Shown: positions 7,999 to 18,651, counted from the first letter of the stretch. The stretch: 64,000 bases of DNA from Echinimonas agarilytica (GCF_023703465.1 NZ_JAMQGP010000004.1:1-64000), one strand, 5' to 3'. Notes: a model not told the origin generated them from the letters alone. Program-made: numbers and translations.

Positions 7999-10900
7999 AT
8001 GACTCGTAAAAAGGGATTTTTTACGTGTATTACTGTGGCTGTTTTATTTCTTAGCGCTCTGAAAGCCTTCGCAGGAACAACAGTATCACCAGTAGTATCA
8101 ATTTCACCATCAACATCAACGACAGGTCATTTTACAATTTCCTGGAACCCAGGAAAAATCAACGCTCAAACTCCGACCAAAATATGGCTGTTTGAAAGGG
8201 TTGGCTCCCAAAGCTCGGAAATGTCGATTACGGGTTCCTCTGCAACTAGAACCAAAACAACTCAGGGCACATGGCACTATAAAATCAAAGCTTGCACGAT
8301 TTCATATAGCTACGATCGGATTGCAGGACGGGTCATCGAATCTTTAGGTCCATGCCACTACAGTAGCGAGAAAGCCGCAACATACAACTTGCCGACTCCG
8401 ACTCAACCAAACTCAGTAACACTAGGCGATAGCGAAGGTGCCTACGACACCGATGGACGCATAGATTTAAGTTGGAATACCGTCAGTTACGCCAGTAAGT
8501 ATGACGTGTTGTATGGAAAAAAGGGTTCGACGAAATCTAAATTAACGCTCACAACAACAGCACGAAGCTTTACCGGCTTGAGTGACAGTACTTGGGAATT
8601 TCAAGTTCGTGCATGCAATAAATTCAATGAATGCGGCGCGTATTCAACGCTTAAAAGTAAACCTGTGATGCGCCCAGCAGGGGTTCCACCGTCATTGAAA
8701 AGCAGCGAAAGTCCTTCTTATGATGGCACTTATTCGCTGTCGTGGAATTCTTCTAGCAATCGCGTTACTCGCTACGAATGGCGAGAAAAGTTAAGTACAC
8801 AATCCTCTTGGCCTTCCTTCACGAGCAACGCAACAAATCGCTCTGTGTCTCGAAGTAAATCCAACGGAATTTGGCAATACCAAGTAAGAGCTTGTAATGA
8901 GTCGGGGTGCAGTAGTGTTAGCTCCTTGGCCGTCACGGTTAATAAAAACATAGCACCAACGATTAGCCTCTCTGCATCCTCATCTGCAACGGGCGAATTC
9001 TCAATTCACTGGACAGGCGGAAAGTGGAAAGGCAACGCGCCGATTGAGGTGTCAATTCAAGAATACCTCGGAGCAGCACTAAACCGCACGCTCCCCTCAT
9101 CGAAAGCACCTCATGCAATCACAGTCACCCAACAAGGCTCCTACAAATATCGAATAAAAGCATGTCACAAGGTCACGTCTTACGACCGAACCTCTGGTAA
9201 AACCTACGAAACCATTGGGGACTGCCAATATTCAAGCTACGGCTCAATCACATATGATCTCCCTGTTCCAGCTAAGGTAAGCAGCCTAACACTAGGCGAT
9301 AGCGAAGGTGCCTACGACACCGATGGACGCATAGATTTAAGTTGGAATACCGTCAGTTACGCCAGTAAGTATGACGTGTTGTATGGAAAGAAAGGTTCGA
9401 CGAAATCTAAATTGACGCTCACAACAACAGCACGAAGCTTTACCGGCTTGAGTGACAGTACTTGGGAATTTCAAGTTCGTGCATGCAATAAATTCAATGA
9501 ATGCGGCGCGTATTCAGCAATAGCTTCCAAACAAGTGCTTCGATTTCCTTCCACTCCTCCCGCATTAACGCTAGATAAAACAAGTTCTTATAATGGATCG
9601 TTCAAGCTAACTTGGGGACAATCTTCAAATTCAGTTTCTCATTATGAATGGCGAGAAAAATTAAGCACGCAGACAAGTTGGCCATCATTTACCAGCAACA
9701 GTACAAGTCGAACTTTAACTAGAAATAAAGCTAATGGTACTTGGCAATATCAGGTTCGGGCATGTAATACGGTTGGATGTAGTACGGTGGCGTCGACTTC
9801 TATAGAGGTGGACAAGGATATCATCCCAACATTGTCAATTGCGTTAACGACTACATCAAGGGGTTCATTTAGTGCAAGCTGGACCGGTGGGAAATGGCAG
9901 TCTAGAACACCAACAACAATAGAAATTCAAGAATATGAAGGGGCAGCCCATAAGAGAAGCATTAACGCCTCAACATCACCTAAATCTATTTCACTAAACA
10001 ACCAAGGTACCTTTAAATATAGAGTAAAAGCGTGCTTTAGCCGGAGTAGTGATGCGCAACCCATTGGTACTGACGATCATTGTACCTATTCAAATTTTGA
10101 TTCTATTACATACGATCGGCCTGCCCCAGCAAGTGCCCCTTCGGTTTCACTCGATGGTGTTGAAGGGAATTACGATACAAATGGCAACTTGAAACTCAGC
10201 TGGACAGCAATTTCATCGGCGACTCACTACCAAATCCGGTCAGGTAAAAAGGGCACCATCAAAACAACCGTTTCCAATAATGCTTTATCCAAAACCTTCT
10301 CTGGGCTACTTGATGGTACGTGGGAGTTTGAGGTGAACGCTTGTAATGAATTCAATGAGTGCTCCAATTGGTCAGACATTCAATCTCAAATTATTCGTTT
10401 AGCACCTGGTGCAGTTAAAGACTTAACCGTTGATGTAGCCACTTCCTACGATGGAAATTTCATACTCTCATGGGAGCCTCCAGAAGATACCGTAACTGAG
10501 TATCAGATCAGAGAAAGTGACGATGGTGGTCAAACATGGCAAGAGTTCAAATCTGTCGGATCCAATCGAGTGATAAGCTACTACAAAGACCTTGATGCAA
10601 CCTATGTTGTTCAGGTTAGAGCTTGCAACATAACAAGCTGCGGAGATGAGCGCACTATTTCGACGAAGGTTATTCTTGATACTTCCCCAACATTAGCAAT
10701 AACACCTCAAGAAACAACAGATGGTAAATACTCAGTGAGCTGGGAGCCTGGACGGATTGGCGGAAAAGCCCCCTACTACGTGACTTTGTATGAGCAAGGC
10801 TCTCTTGGACAAAAGAAATATAGCGCTCCAAGCCAACCTCTGAATTTGGAAATGGTGGACCAGGGCATCGTAGAATATGAGCTAGAGTCTTGCGCTCAGG

Positions 10901-13900
10901 TTACTGAGACGAGCTTTGACCGAATCACAGGAGAGCCTTTTGAAACTTACGGTAAAGGTAAATGTTTAAAGTCTGAAGTTAAATTAGTACGTTATGTGTC
11001 AAATTTAGATGCCCCTTCGCCAGAAGTGCCCAAACATCCTATGGATGAAGTAGACCCTAATGCGCCCACATTCCACGGTTCGTTATCGGGTCAGTTCAGA
11101 GTCAATGAAGCGGGTCATGTGAACTATTCTGTACCAATTGACATTCCAACGGGTATTGCCGGAATTAAACCCGAAGTTAGTTTGTTATACAGCTCCAATA
11201 ATGGATTAGGTGTGGCCGGCATAGGCTGGTCTTTAGCAGGCCAATCATCAATCAGTCGCTGTAAGACAGTTCCCGAGATTGGGCCAGATCAAGGTAGCTT
11301 CTTACCCGTTCGTCTCGATGGAACCGACGCGTTGTGTCTGGATGGTTCACGTTTAATAGAGGTCGATCGCTACGGTGACGAAGTAGAGTTTAGACCCGAA
11401 TTAAGTCCCAAAGTTAAGGTCATTTCCTCTGGTGAAAACTATCAAGAATTCACAGTTTTTCGTGAGGATGGTTCAACGAGTTACTACGGAAGCTCTCAGG
11501 TGTCGACCCTATCTACTATCGATGGTATTCCAGTGAGTTGGTTGATGGATACTACAAAAGACAATATGGGGAACACAATCAACTATATCTATGAAGCTCA
11601 CAAGGACGATGCTGATGTTGAAGAAGTATTACTCCATAAAATTGAGTATTCAGGAAATACGATTGAATTTATATACGAGAAATCTCCTCATATCAGCCCT
11701 ATTAAGTATTCTTATGGTAAAAAGTTCCAGCGACACCATCGTCTCTCAGAGATACTCGTTATAAATCATTTAGATGAGCCATTATCAAGTTATTTTTTAG
11801 AGTTTGACACATATAGTCAGAATAGAACGAGTGATGTCATAAAATCGATCAGACATTGCAGTGGCTCTCTTAAAGAGCAATGTAAATCACCTTTAATATT
11901 CGAAACACCACTAGAGCCTGCATACTTGTTTTCTGACAACCAACGCCTTCAAACCAATGTGGATCGAATTTACAATTTTATTGGTTTAGATATAAATAAT
12001 GATCATCAGCAAGAGATCATATATCTGGCCAACGCAGACAGTGATTATGTGGGTCTGTGGCTACACGATAATAGCGTCAACCATGGTATGTCAGTTGACG
12101 GCAGCTCACACTCATTTAAAGGAGTTCTTAAAGTTGACAATCAAATTTCAGAACACGCAGATATTAAAACACTCCCTTTTACAAGAGCAGATCAGTCCGG
12201 AGATGACCTTATATTCAGTTATCAAACTGATGGTCACTATCAAATCCACTATATAGATTTATCCAATGAAAAATTTGAACCCATAGATCTAAACAGCTAT
12301 TTGGATTGGAATCCAAAAGACATTTATCCATTTGATGTTAATGCAGACGGTTTAGTTGACTTGATGATATCTTCCAATTCAGGAGATACATATCAACTAA
12401 TCAACCAAGGGTTGCAAAAGTCCGAAATAAAACTAGGACTAAACTCATTTAGTTCTCCAGAATTATTATCAGGAAAAATGCTTATCCCTGATCAATATTC
12501 GGCTGCAGATTTCAATGGCGATGGAATAATGGACCGATTGGCCTATCAAGTTGACTGCAACTCTGATTATTCATCTAGTCTTGATCCTAGTGGAGGGGAT
12601 GGCTATGGATATGTCGTTTCGGTAAACAGTAAACCTGAATTTGGGCATATTAACTTAGGAAAACTATCTTACTCTTCTTTTTCTGAAGAATTATTTGTTC
12701 TTCATCGTTATTCAGGCACGTCAGATCGAGATTTTTGTAAAGAAGATTTTAAATTAGAAGATTTCCAAAATGACTTCATGTATGCAGATGTCAATGGCGA
12801 TGGGTTATCCGATATAATAAAAAACCTTCGTTCTGGAACGCCCCAAATTTGGTTTTCTACAGGAGTTGGATTTACCACACCTCAACACCATAGTTTGGAA
12901 GAGGATTATCTAATAAATTATGCTGAACAATTACTAGATGTTAATAGTGATGGAGTTTTAGATTTTGTCTACATTCACTCTAATCGAGACAACTTGTCGA
13001 ATTATGATATAGATACATCAAGTCATAATTATATTGCATTCAGAAAAATGGAAGGAGACACGCTCAGCGAATATCAACTTTTAGATGATGAAAACATTAT
13101 TAGTGATACAGTCCCAATGAGCCGTTTCATGGATTTAAATGGTGACGGTGCTATCGATAGAGTTGCCGCGAAAAACAACTCCTTTGTGATTGAGTACGGC
13201 ACTAGCAGACCAGAAGAGCGTCAGAGGATGATCACTGCCATTGAAGATGGTTTTGGGAACAGAACAGAAATTGAGTATTCCAATCTCAACGATAGTAATT
13301 GGTCTGGTTACAAAACAGACAACCTAGGCCATAAGCTTAATTATCACCGCGAATTCCCCGTGTTTGATATCAACGGCCCTATGCCAGTTGTTTCAAAAGT
13401 TACCTCTGACGCTCCGAGTACAAATAACCCTGATAGTTCGCTGTCGGTTCGATATCAATACGAAAACTTGCGCATGCAATCGGGCGGACGAGGAGCTCTT
13501 GGTTTTGAAAAGCTCACGACCATTGATGAATCAACAGGCGTAAGAACGACAACCACCTACGCTCAAGAATTTCCGTTCATTGGCATGCCCATTTCTACCG
13601 AAAAGCACTATTTGGGAGATTTATTACAGCGATCTAACAACGAGCTAAATTCACTCGAATTAGATGAAAAAGGTGTGATTCAGTTTCCATACATCGAAAT
13701 CAGCGAAGAATTTAATTATCGATTTGATCAAAACGACGGTGAATTAGGAGCATTAAACGCTTCAACTCAAGTCGTTAACTCAATGAGTTACATGTTAGCT
13801 TCATCTGGAACCGTCAGTTATCCCCTTCTGGAAGAAAGTACAAGCAACACAACCAACATGATTACAGGAGAAATCAATATAATTAAAACCCAAAATGAAT

Positions 13901-16900
13901 ACCAGTTTGAACAACCAACACGTTGGTGGATCAATAGACTCAGTCGAACAGAAGTAGTCCACGACAATGGAATTGAAATGGTTACTCGAACAACTGAATT
14001 TGAATATGACCACGCACATGGCATGTTGGATCGAGAAATAGTTGCGCCTGGAGATGAAACTCATCAGCTGACTCGTTTTTATAGCTACGATGCCCTAGGC
14101 AACAAGGTCGCAACCATATCTTGTTCTTATGATATTGAATCGTGCACCGTTGATGGCAATTTACCACCGCACAATGCCACTGCTGCAGTGTTACGTAAAT
14201 CCATCGTGACCTTTGATGCAGAGGGACGCTATCCCATTTCTGTCTCAAACGGTCAATTTAACACTCAAACGATTTTGGAGCGAAATAAGTGGGGGCAGCC
14301 GACTAAAATCCGCTCAATGGATGGTCTAATCACCCAACAATATTACACTTCTTTTGGAGTTCCATTTTTCACAGAAACACCTAGCCTAGGTCAATTTACC
14401 TTAAGTTATATAGAGCTATGCAATGAGAGTTGCCCTACTGGTGCAGTAACTTATAGATCGGAACAAAAAGCAGGCGGAAGTGAAGTTGTAGCGTACTTTG
14501 ATCAACTAGGTCGAAAGATCGCAGAAAGTAAACAGGGCCCTTTTGATAAGCAATGGATGTTGATTGAATACGATAGTAAAGGGCGTATTTTACGCGAATC
14601 GACTCCGCACTTTTCCGGAGATCCAGTGTATTGGACGACTTATGATTATGAGCCCACCTTTGGTGAAGCTTATCGGGTCACATCCCCTGCATCTATTGCT
14701 ACAGGTGATCAACTAATTGTTGAAACGTCAAGACGAGGAGAAGACGTATTCTCGACTAGCAAATCAAATAACTCTGAACAGACCACCCGACGCAACTATA
14801 ACTTAGCCGGCAAAGTACTCGAGGTTGAAGACTCAGTTGGGAGCATAACTGAATTTACCTACGATGCAGTTGGCAACCTTGTTCAAGTGGAGAATGATGA
14901 CGGTGGAATTATTAAGACCGTCTTTAGTCCATATGGCATGAAGCAATCAATGAGCGATCCAGATAAAGGCGAATGGTCATATCAACATAATGCGCTGGGT
15001 GACCTAGTAACGCAAACCAGCCCCGCAAATGAGGTAACTACAATACATAGAGACAGCTTGGGGCGCACCATTAAGCGAATCGTCAACCGAAACAGTAGTT
15101 TGTTAGAACAATCGGTTTGGAACTACAGTGACGATAAGCCCCACCGGCTTGATTTCGAAACCAATGGAAGTGCCACAAAAAAATTCACTTACGATGCTCT
15201 AGGCAGACTAAACAACATCTTTTACTCAATCGATGACCAATTCTTTTCTGAAACCATGACCTACGATCAGTATGGTCGATTATTTCAAACCTTCGATGCC
15301 AGCGGAGACTTTCATGGCATCCAAAACGTTTACCAACATGGTCATCTTATCGCTCAAAAGGAAGCCCGAGATACAGATGGTATCGTCTATTTTCAGGTGC
15401 TCGATACCGATGCATGGGGCAACGTGACTAAATCTCGCCAAGGAAATGGTCTGGTCACTCACCATAGTTTTGATCCAGCCACAGGCCGTTTAACCGGCTC
15501 TCAAGTTGGCTCAGGAAATGTGTTGTCAACTCTGTATGGTTTTGATGCGCGTGGAAATTTAAAGAGCAGAGAAGAACTAGGAACAAGCTATGGGTTAAAT
15601 GTTACCGAAGATGTCGTTGAGAACTTTCACTACGACTCCCTGAATAGGTTAAAAGACGTCTTTCGCAACGGCTTACCAACTCAACAAATAACATACATGG
15701 CAAATGGTAATATTTTAACTAAGTCAGACGTAGAGCAAGACGCACAATATCAATATGGTACAAAAGCAAGTTCTTGCGCTCGAGCAGCAGGTCTGCATGC
15801 GGTGACTGAGATTGGTACTCAAAACTTCTGTTACGATGTCAAAGGAAACCAAACTCACGCATACATGGATGGCAACTTAACTAGAGAAGTGACATATAGC
15901 CATTTTGACAAAGCGAAGGTAATCACTTCACATCAAGGTGAACAGACGGGCACGACTCAATTTTGGTACGATGCCAATCGAAAGCGATATAAGCGACACG
16001 ACAAACTAGATGCAGGATCTAGCCGCACCACCTACTATGTGGGTAACGTAGAAGTCATCATCATAGCCGATGAAGATATGGTTGAGTATAAACGCTATTT
16101 AGGCGGTCAAGCTATTCACACTATTCGTAGCAACGGCTCTAGAGATACCGTATATCTTCACAAAGATCACCTAGGGTCTATCAGCGCGATGACCAACTCA
16201 ATTGGCCAAGTAAAACAACGCATGAGTTTTGATGCTTTTGGCCAACGTAGAACTCCTTTGAGCGGGTCTCCAGTGCAGCAATATTATGACGAGCTTAGCC
16301 TAGAGAACGTATTAAATATAACCACTCGAGGCTTTACCGGCCATGAACAAGTTGATCATGCCAACATTATCCATATGAATGGTCGGATCTACGATCCAAC
16401 ATTGGGCAGGTTCTTGCAGGCTGATCCGTTTATTCAGGCACCGAAGAATTCGCAGAATTTTAATCGTTATTCTTATGTGTTGAATAATCCGCTGAGCTAT
16501 ACCGATCCGAGTGGTTTTTTCTTCGATAAGCTTTTCAAAAAAATCAACCGCGCTCTTGGCGATTTTGCTCCGTTTGTTTCTATTGCAATTGGAATTATCG
16601 CTGGACCTTGGGCTGCTCAAGCTTGGCACAATGCTGCGTTGGTCGGGTTTGCTGCTGGTGGTGTAGCTACTGGTAGTTTGAGAGGTGCACTGGTTGGTGC
16701 ATTTAGTGCGGCAGCGTTTTACGGGATAGGTCAACATTTCGAAGGGATAAAAGCAGACAATGTAGCTGGTAAAGTGGCAAATACTCTCGAAAATGGCTTA
16801 ACCTCGGCTCAGTTCGCTGGAAAAATTGCCGCACATGCTGCGGTTGGAGGAATAGCGTCTGATCTCAATGGAGGGAAGTTTGGCCACGGATTTTGGGCTG

Positions 16901-17508
16901 CAGGAGTAACTCAAGCATTGGGTTCTCATATTGATGGTGTTGATAGTGGCTCTAGCTTTAGCGTTGCAAGAGTTGTGGTAGCGGCTGTGGTAGGCGGGAC
17001 TGTATCGAAGTTGACAGGTGGTAAGTTTGCAAATGGGGCTGTTACAGGGGCTTTCGCACGTGCGTTCAACGACGAACTTCACAAAGAGTTGCCTGAAGAC
17101 ATGTCAAGTGCGGATCGCGAAGTAATTGCAGAGGAGCTGTTTGACGATGCAGGCAATAGAGCACGGCAACTGCAAACCTGGATTAAAAGCGGGGATTGGG
17201 AGAGTGTTAAAGACGCTTACCCATCGCTAGCAAACGAAAGAGGTATTTCATTGGAAATCGGAGCAAGAAGTTACGTTGATGAATTTCGGCGTATTCAAGC
17301 ACTAAATGTCGATTTAGTTGTGTCAAAAAATACATATAGACATGCTGAAAATATAGTTGCACATGGAGCATCTGCAGCAATCAATCCAAACAAATTGAGC
17401 ATAATTCAATCAATAGCAACATTTTTTGCTCCCACTCCCCCGCCTGCAATGCGGCATACATTTGTATATGGAAGAGAAACAGTCGATGTTAGATTTACTA
17501 AAAGGTAG
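7999..17508 (+). CDS. Giant exported SpvB/FG-GAP/RHS-repeat polymorphic toxin
   Basis: This 3169-residue protein starts at the ATG at 7999, preceded by AAAGGGA. It has a basic, hydrophobic Sec signal ending AFAG at about residue 27. An in-frame TTG 66 bases upstream would spoil the signal. Domains in order: about nine fibronectin-type-III-like repeats (about 28-1010); an SpvB/TcaC-like segment (about 1025-1100); at least six FG-GAP/VCBS-like calcium motifs such as DFNGDGIMD (about 1330-1720); RHS/YD repeats (about 2030-2790); the RHS core around GRIYDPTLGRFLQADPF; and the DPSG border at 2836-2839. The remaining 330 residues are a glycine-zipper pre-toxin region and a toxin domain I do not recognise. 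The partner gene overlaps its 3' end. By analogy RHS proteins encapsulate and deliver their C-terminal toxin; here export through Sec is inferred. Confidence 0.9.
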   Translation: MTRKKGFFTCITVAVLFLSALKAFAGTTVSPVVSISPSTSTTGHFTISWNPGKINAQTPTKIWLFERVGSQSSEMSITGSSATRTKTTQGTWHYKIKACTISYSYDRIAGRVIESLGPCHYSSEKAATYNLPTPTQPNSVTLGDSEGAYDTDGRIDLSWNTVSYASKYDVLYGKKGSTKSKLTLTTTARSFTGLSDSTWEFQVRACNKFNECGAYSTLKSKPVMRPAGVPPSLKSSESPSYDGTYSLSWNSSSNRVTRYEWREKLSTQSSWPSFTSNATNRSVSRSKSNGIWQYQVRACNESGCSSVSSLAVTVNKNIAPTISLSASSSATGEFSIHWTGGKWKGNAPIEVSIQEYLGAALNRTLPSSKAPHAITVTQQGSYKYRIKACHKVTSYDRTSGKTYETIGDCQYSSYGSITYDLPVPAKVSSLTLGDSEGAYDTDGRIDLSWNTVSYASKYDVLYGKKGSTKSKLTLTTTARSFTGLSDSTWEFQVRACNKFNECGAYSAIASKQVLRFPSTPPALTLDKTSSYNGSFKLTWGQSSNSVSHYEWREKLSTQTSWPSFTSNSTSRTLTRNKANGTWQYQVRACNTVGCSTVASTSIEVDKDIIPTLSIALTTTSRGSFSASWTGGKWQSRTPTTIEIQEYEGAAHKRSINASTSPKSISLNNQGTFKYRVKACFSRSSDAQPIGTDDHCTYSNFDSITYDRPAPASAPSVSLDGVEGNYDTNGNLKLSWTAISSATHYQIRSGKKGTIKTTVSNNALSKTFSGLLDGTWEFEVNACNEFNECSNWSDIQSQIIRLAPGAVKDLTVDVATSYDGNFILSWEPPEDTVTEYQIRESDDGGQTWQEFKSVGSNRVISYYKDLDATYVVQVRACNITSCGDERTISTKVILDTSPTLAITPQETTDGKYSVSWEPGRIGGKAPYYVTLYEQGSLGQKKYSAPSQPLNLEMVDQGIVEYELESCAQVTETSFDRITGEPFETYGKGKCLKSEVKLVRYVSNLDAPSPEVPKHPMDEVDPNAPTFHGSLSGQFRVNEAGHVNYSVPIDIPTGIAGIKPEVSLLYSSNNGLGVAGIGWSLAGQSSISRCKTVPEIGPDQGSFLPVRLDGTDALCLDGSRLIEVDRYGDEVEFRPELSPKVKVISSGENYQEFTVFREDGSTSYYGSSQVSTLSTIDGIPVSWLMDTTKDNMGNTINYIYEAHKDDADVEEVLLHKIEYSGNTIEFIYEKSPHISPIKYSYGKKFQRHHRLSEILVINHLDEPLSSYFLEFDTYSQNRTSDVIKSIRHCSGSLKEQCKSPLIFETPLEPAYLFSDNQRLQTNVDRIYNFIGLDINNDHQQEIIYLANADSDYVGLWLHDNSVNHGMSVDGSSHSFKGVLKVDNQISEHADIKTLPFTRADQSGDDLIFSYQTDGHYQIHYIDLSNEKFEPIDLNSYLDWNPKDIYPFDVNADGLVDLMISSNSGDTYQLINQGLQKSEIKLGLNSFSSPELLSGKMLIPDQYSAADFNGDGIMDRLAYQVDCNSDYSSSLDPSGGDGYGYVVSVNSKPEFGHINLGKLSYSSFSEELFVLHRYSGTSDRDFCKEDFKLEDFQNDFMYADVNGDGLSDIIKNLRSGTPQIWFSTGVGFTTPQHHSLEEDYLINYAEQLLDVNSDGVLDFVYIHSNRDNLSNYDIDTSSHNYIAFRKMEGDTLSEYQLLDDENIISDTVPMSRFMDLNGDGAIDRVAAKNNSFVIEYGTSRPEERQRMITAIEDGFGNRTEIEYSNLNDSNWSGYKTDNLGHKLNYHREFPVFDINGPMPVVSKVTSDAPSTNNPDSSLSVRYQYENLRMQSGGRGALGFEKLTTIDESTGVRTTTTYAQEFPFIGMPISTEKHYLGDLLQRSNNELNSLELDEKGVIQFPYIEISEEFNYRFDQNDGELGALNASTQVVNSMSYMLASSGTVSYPLLEESTSNTTNMITGEINIIKTQNEYQFEQPTRWWINRLSRTEVVHDNGIEMVTRTTEFEYDHAHGMLDREIVAPGDETHQLTRFYSYDALGNKVATISCSYDIESCTVDGNLPPHNATAAVLRKSIVTFDAEGRYPISVSNGQFNTQTILERNKWGQPTKIRSMDGLITQQYYTSFGVPFFTETPSLGQFTLSYIELCNESCPTGAVTYRSEQKAGGSEVVAYFDQLGRKIAESKQGPFDKQWMLIEYDSKGRILRESTPHFSGDPVYWTTYDYEPTFGEAYRVTSPASIATGDQLIVETSRRGEDVFSTSKSNNSEQTTRRNYNLAGKVLEVEDSVGSITEFTYDAVGNLVQVENDDGGIIKTVFSPYGMKQSMSDPDKGEWSYQHNALGDLVTQTSPANEVTTIHRDSLGRTIKRIVNRNSSLLEQSVWNYSDDKPHRLDFETNGSATKKFTYDALGRLNNIFYSIDDQFFSETMTYDQYGRLFQTFDASGDFHGIQNVYQHGHLIAQKEARDTDGIVYFQVLDTDAWGNVTKSRQGNGLVTHHSFDPATGRLTGSQVGSGNVLSTLYGFDARGNLKSREELGTSYGLNVTEDVVENFHYDSLNRLKDVFRNGLPTQQITYMANGNILTKSDVEQDAQYQYGTKASSCARAAGLHAVTEIGTQNFCYDVKGNQTHAYMDGNLTREVTYSHFDKAKVITSHQGEQTGTTQFWYDANRKRYKRHDKLDAGSSRTTYYVGNVEVIIIADEDMVEYKRYLGGQAIHTIRSNGSRDTVYLHKDHLGSISAMTNSIGQVKQRMSFDAFGQRRTPLSGSPVQQYYDELSLENVLNITTRGFTGHEQVDHANIIHMNGRIYDPTLGRFLQADPFIQAPKNSQNFNRYSYVLNNPLSYTDPSGFFFDKLFKKINRALGDFAPFVSIAIGIIAGPWAAQAWHNAALVGFAAGGVATGSLRGALVGAFSAAAFYGIGQHFEGIKADNVAGKVANTLENGLTSAQFAGKIAAHAAVGGIASDLNGGKFGHGFWAAGVTQALGSHIDGVDSGSSFSVARVVVAAVVGGTVSKLTGGKFANGAVTGAFARAFNDELHKELPEDMSSADREVIAEELFDDAGNRARQLQTWIKSGDWESVKDAYPSLANERGISLEIGARSYVDEFRRIQALNVDLVVSKNTYRHAENIVAHGASAAINPNKLSIIQSIATFFAPTPPPAMRHTFVYGRETVDVRFTKR
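8417..8646 (+). repeat. Internal 230-bp repeat in the fibronectin-like region, copy 1
   Basis: Nearly identical to 9287-9516, offset by exactly 870 bases (290 codons), with only a few base changes. It encodes one fibronectin-like module with the start TLGDSEGAYDTDGRIDLSWN. The low divergence shows recent unequal recombination or gene conversion within the gene. Confidence 0.9.
9287..9516 (+). repeat. Internal 230-bp repeat in the fibronectin-like region, copy 2
   Basis: Second copy of the module at 8417-8646. The neighbouring modules are related at protein level but far more diverged at DNA level, so only this module was recently homogenised. Confidence 0.9.
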
Positions 17509-17989
17509 TTTGGTTTCAATCACGATGCTTGCTTGTACATCATGTAGTGCTAGCAGTACTGAATGCGCTAATGTGCTCTCTTTTTTGCAACAAAACAGTG
17601 ATGTTCCTCATGAGCTAGTACGAGTCAAGCGTAAGGAGTTGCTCAGTGGATTTTACGAGAGGTTTGGCTCACCATTAGAGCTTGTAAAAAATTTTGATAG
17701 CCCTGATTTTCAGTTGGTTATAGATGATATGGAACAGCAATATTTGTATTTACTGCTGGCCGAATCTATTGACTATGGCTTTTTTAATGCAGCATTGGCG
17801 ATCATGAATAAGGTTGACAATTTGTTAGAACCTCCTTTGGGAGTCAATTCGGTTTTTTTTAGCATTACCATATCAAAAAATGAAGAGGCTCTTATGCTGA
17901 TTGAAAGTAACTATGGCGATAATTATAAGGAATACTTAGATAAATCTTATTGGCATATAAATAACTGTAAAGGACAGCTTGCTAAGTAG
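17486..17989 (+). CDS. Candidate immunity lipoprotein for the RHS toxin tip 1
   Basis: The 167-residue protein starts at an ATG 23 bases inside the toxin gene, with GGAAGAG about nine bases upstream. It has a short hydrophobic leader and a lipobox ending LAC at residue 17, so it is probably a lipoprotein. No family is recognised. The assignment as immunity rests on position (overlap with the toxin 3' end), size and its co-duplication with the tip at 27039-27542. A longer reading from an upstream codon at 17426 would bury the signal sequence and is unlikely. Confidence 0.65.
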   Translation: MLDLLKGSLVSITMLACTSCSASSTECANVLSFLQQNSDVPHELVRVKRKELLSGFYERFGSPLELVKNFDSPDFQLVIDDMEQQYLYLLLAESIDYGFFNAALAIMNKVDNLLEPPLGVNSVFFSITISKNEEALMLIESNYGDNYKEYLDKSYWHINNCKGQLAK

Positions 17990-18032
17990 TTAGTCGATGA
18001 GCTAACTAATAAATATATTTCGTTGCTTAGTT

Positions 18033-18062
18033 TGTAGTGGTCAACTTAAATTGGCCACTACA
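18033..18062. repeat. IS-like terminal inverted repeat next to immunity 1
   Basis: The first 26 bases match, in reverse complement, the right end of the IS3-like remnant at 18460-18485. The outer eight bases TGTAGTGG are themselves mirrored by CCACTACA at the other end of this 30-base unit. A second identical copy is at 27586-27615, in the same position behind the duplicated immunity gene. Confidence 0.75.
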
Positions 18063-18159
18063 AGGGTATCAATAAGGCTCTAGGGAAGTTTGCTCCGTTC
18101 GTTGCCGCTGCTCTGATGTTTATTCCGGGTGTTGGGCAATGGGCTGCGGCCAGTATGTG
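18062..18159 (+). pseudogene. Fragment of an RHS pre-toxin tip, same sequence as tip 2
   Basis: These 98 bases are practically identical to 21010-21107 and encode the first 30 or so residues of the glycine-rich pre-toxin segment that follows DPSG. An IS3-like element interrupts it. Together with 18487-18651 it represents the two ends of a cassette whose middle was lost. Confidence 0.8.
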
Positions 18160-18485
18160 TGTAGTGGTACACTGAATTTGGCCACCTGATTAGAGGTGAT
18201 ATGCTCACCTCGTAAGCAAAACAGGTGAACCATGGCGAACCCATCATGGATCGGAAAACAATGCGCCAAGCGGTATTTGAATACATTGAAGTTGATTACA
18301 ACAAAACGAGAAGGCATAGTGCGAATGGCTATCTCAGCCCAGAAGCATTTGAACTAAAGAGCATTGCTTAGTGCCGTGTCTAGTTTTAGTACTAGGGATC
18401 ATAACGGTGACCTAACTCCGAATGAGTCAGAGCGACTTTACTCGCTTGAATACAAAACCGTGGCCAATTTAAGTTGACCACTACA
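18160..18485 (+). mobile_element. Internally deleted IS3-family-like element
   Basis: Bounded by imperfect 26-base inverted repeats (18160-18185 and 18460-18485) beginning TGTAGTGGT. About 325 bases remain, so most of the transposase genes are gone and only the 3' end of the integrase-type gene is left. It sits inside a toxin cassette and cannot move on its own. Confidence 0.75.
18246..18371 (+). pseudogene. C-terminal remnant of an IS3-family transposase (OrfB)
   Basis: A 41-codon frame contains VFEYIEVDYNKTRRHS and GYLSPEAFE, the hallmark end of IS3-family rve-type transposases, and ends in TAG. The DDE catalytic core is missing. Confidence 0.85.
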
Positions 18486-18486
18486 A

Positions 18487-18651
18487 TATGACTACAATAG
18501 TGAAATAAAGCATATTGGCCCTGAAATACCAACGGGAATAAAGAGTTGGAGGTTTACAGGGCAATCAACGGGCTTTTCACCTATTGATATACGAGGGTGT
18601 ATAATCTCATGTGAGGGGTACGGAGCTGGAGTATTCGGAAATGGTGAATAG
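18487..18651 (+). pseudogene. 3' tail of a lost RHS toxin tip
   Basis: An open frame of 54 codons starts right after the IS end and stops at 18651, overlapping the ATG of the next gene by 11 bases. This is the same toxin/partner overlap seen in the other cassettes. The sequence includes IGPEIPTGIKSWRFTGQ and is not like tips 1, 2 or 3. It looks like the C-terminus of a different toxin whose middle was removed by the IS event. No start codon or upstream part remains. Confidence 0.6.

Larger units (their letters stand above)
16481..18064 (+). repeat. Tip 1/immunity 1 duplication, left copy (1584 bp)
   Basis: Almost identical to 26034-27617 (offset 9553). The copy begins inside the RHS core codons (LNNPLSYTDPSG) and runs through the toxin tip, its partner gene and an IS-like terminal inverted repeat. 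I noticed only a few base differences, such as those near 17010-17025. Confidence 0.95.

Noticed and set aside
16312..17082. Long minus-strand frames in the rhs 3' region (also at 25943-26635)
   Set aside because: They are antisense shadows of the glycine-rich pre-toxin region. They recur only because the DNA is duplicated.
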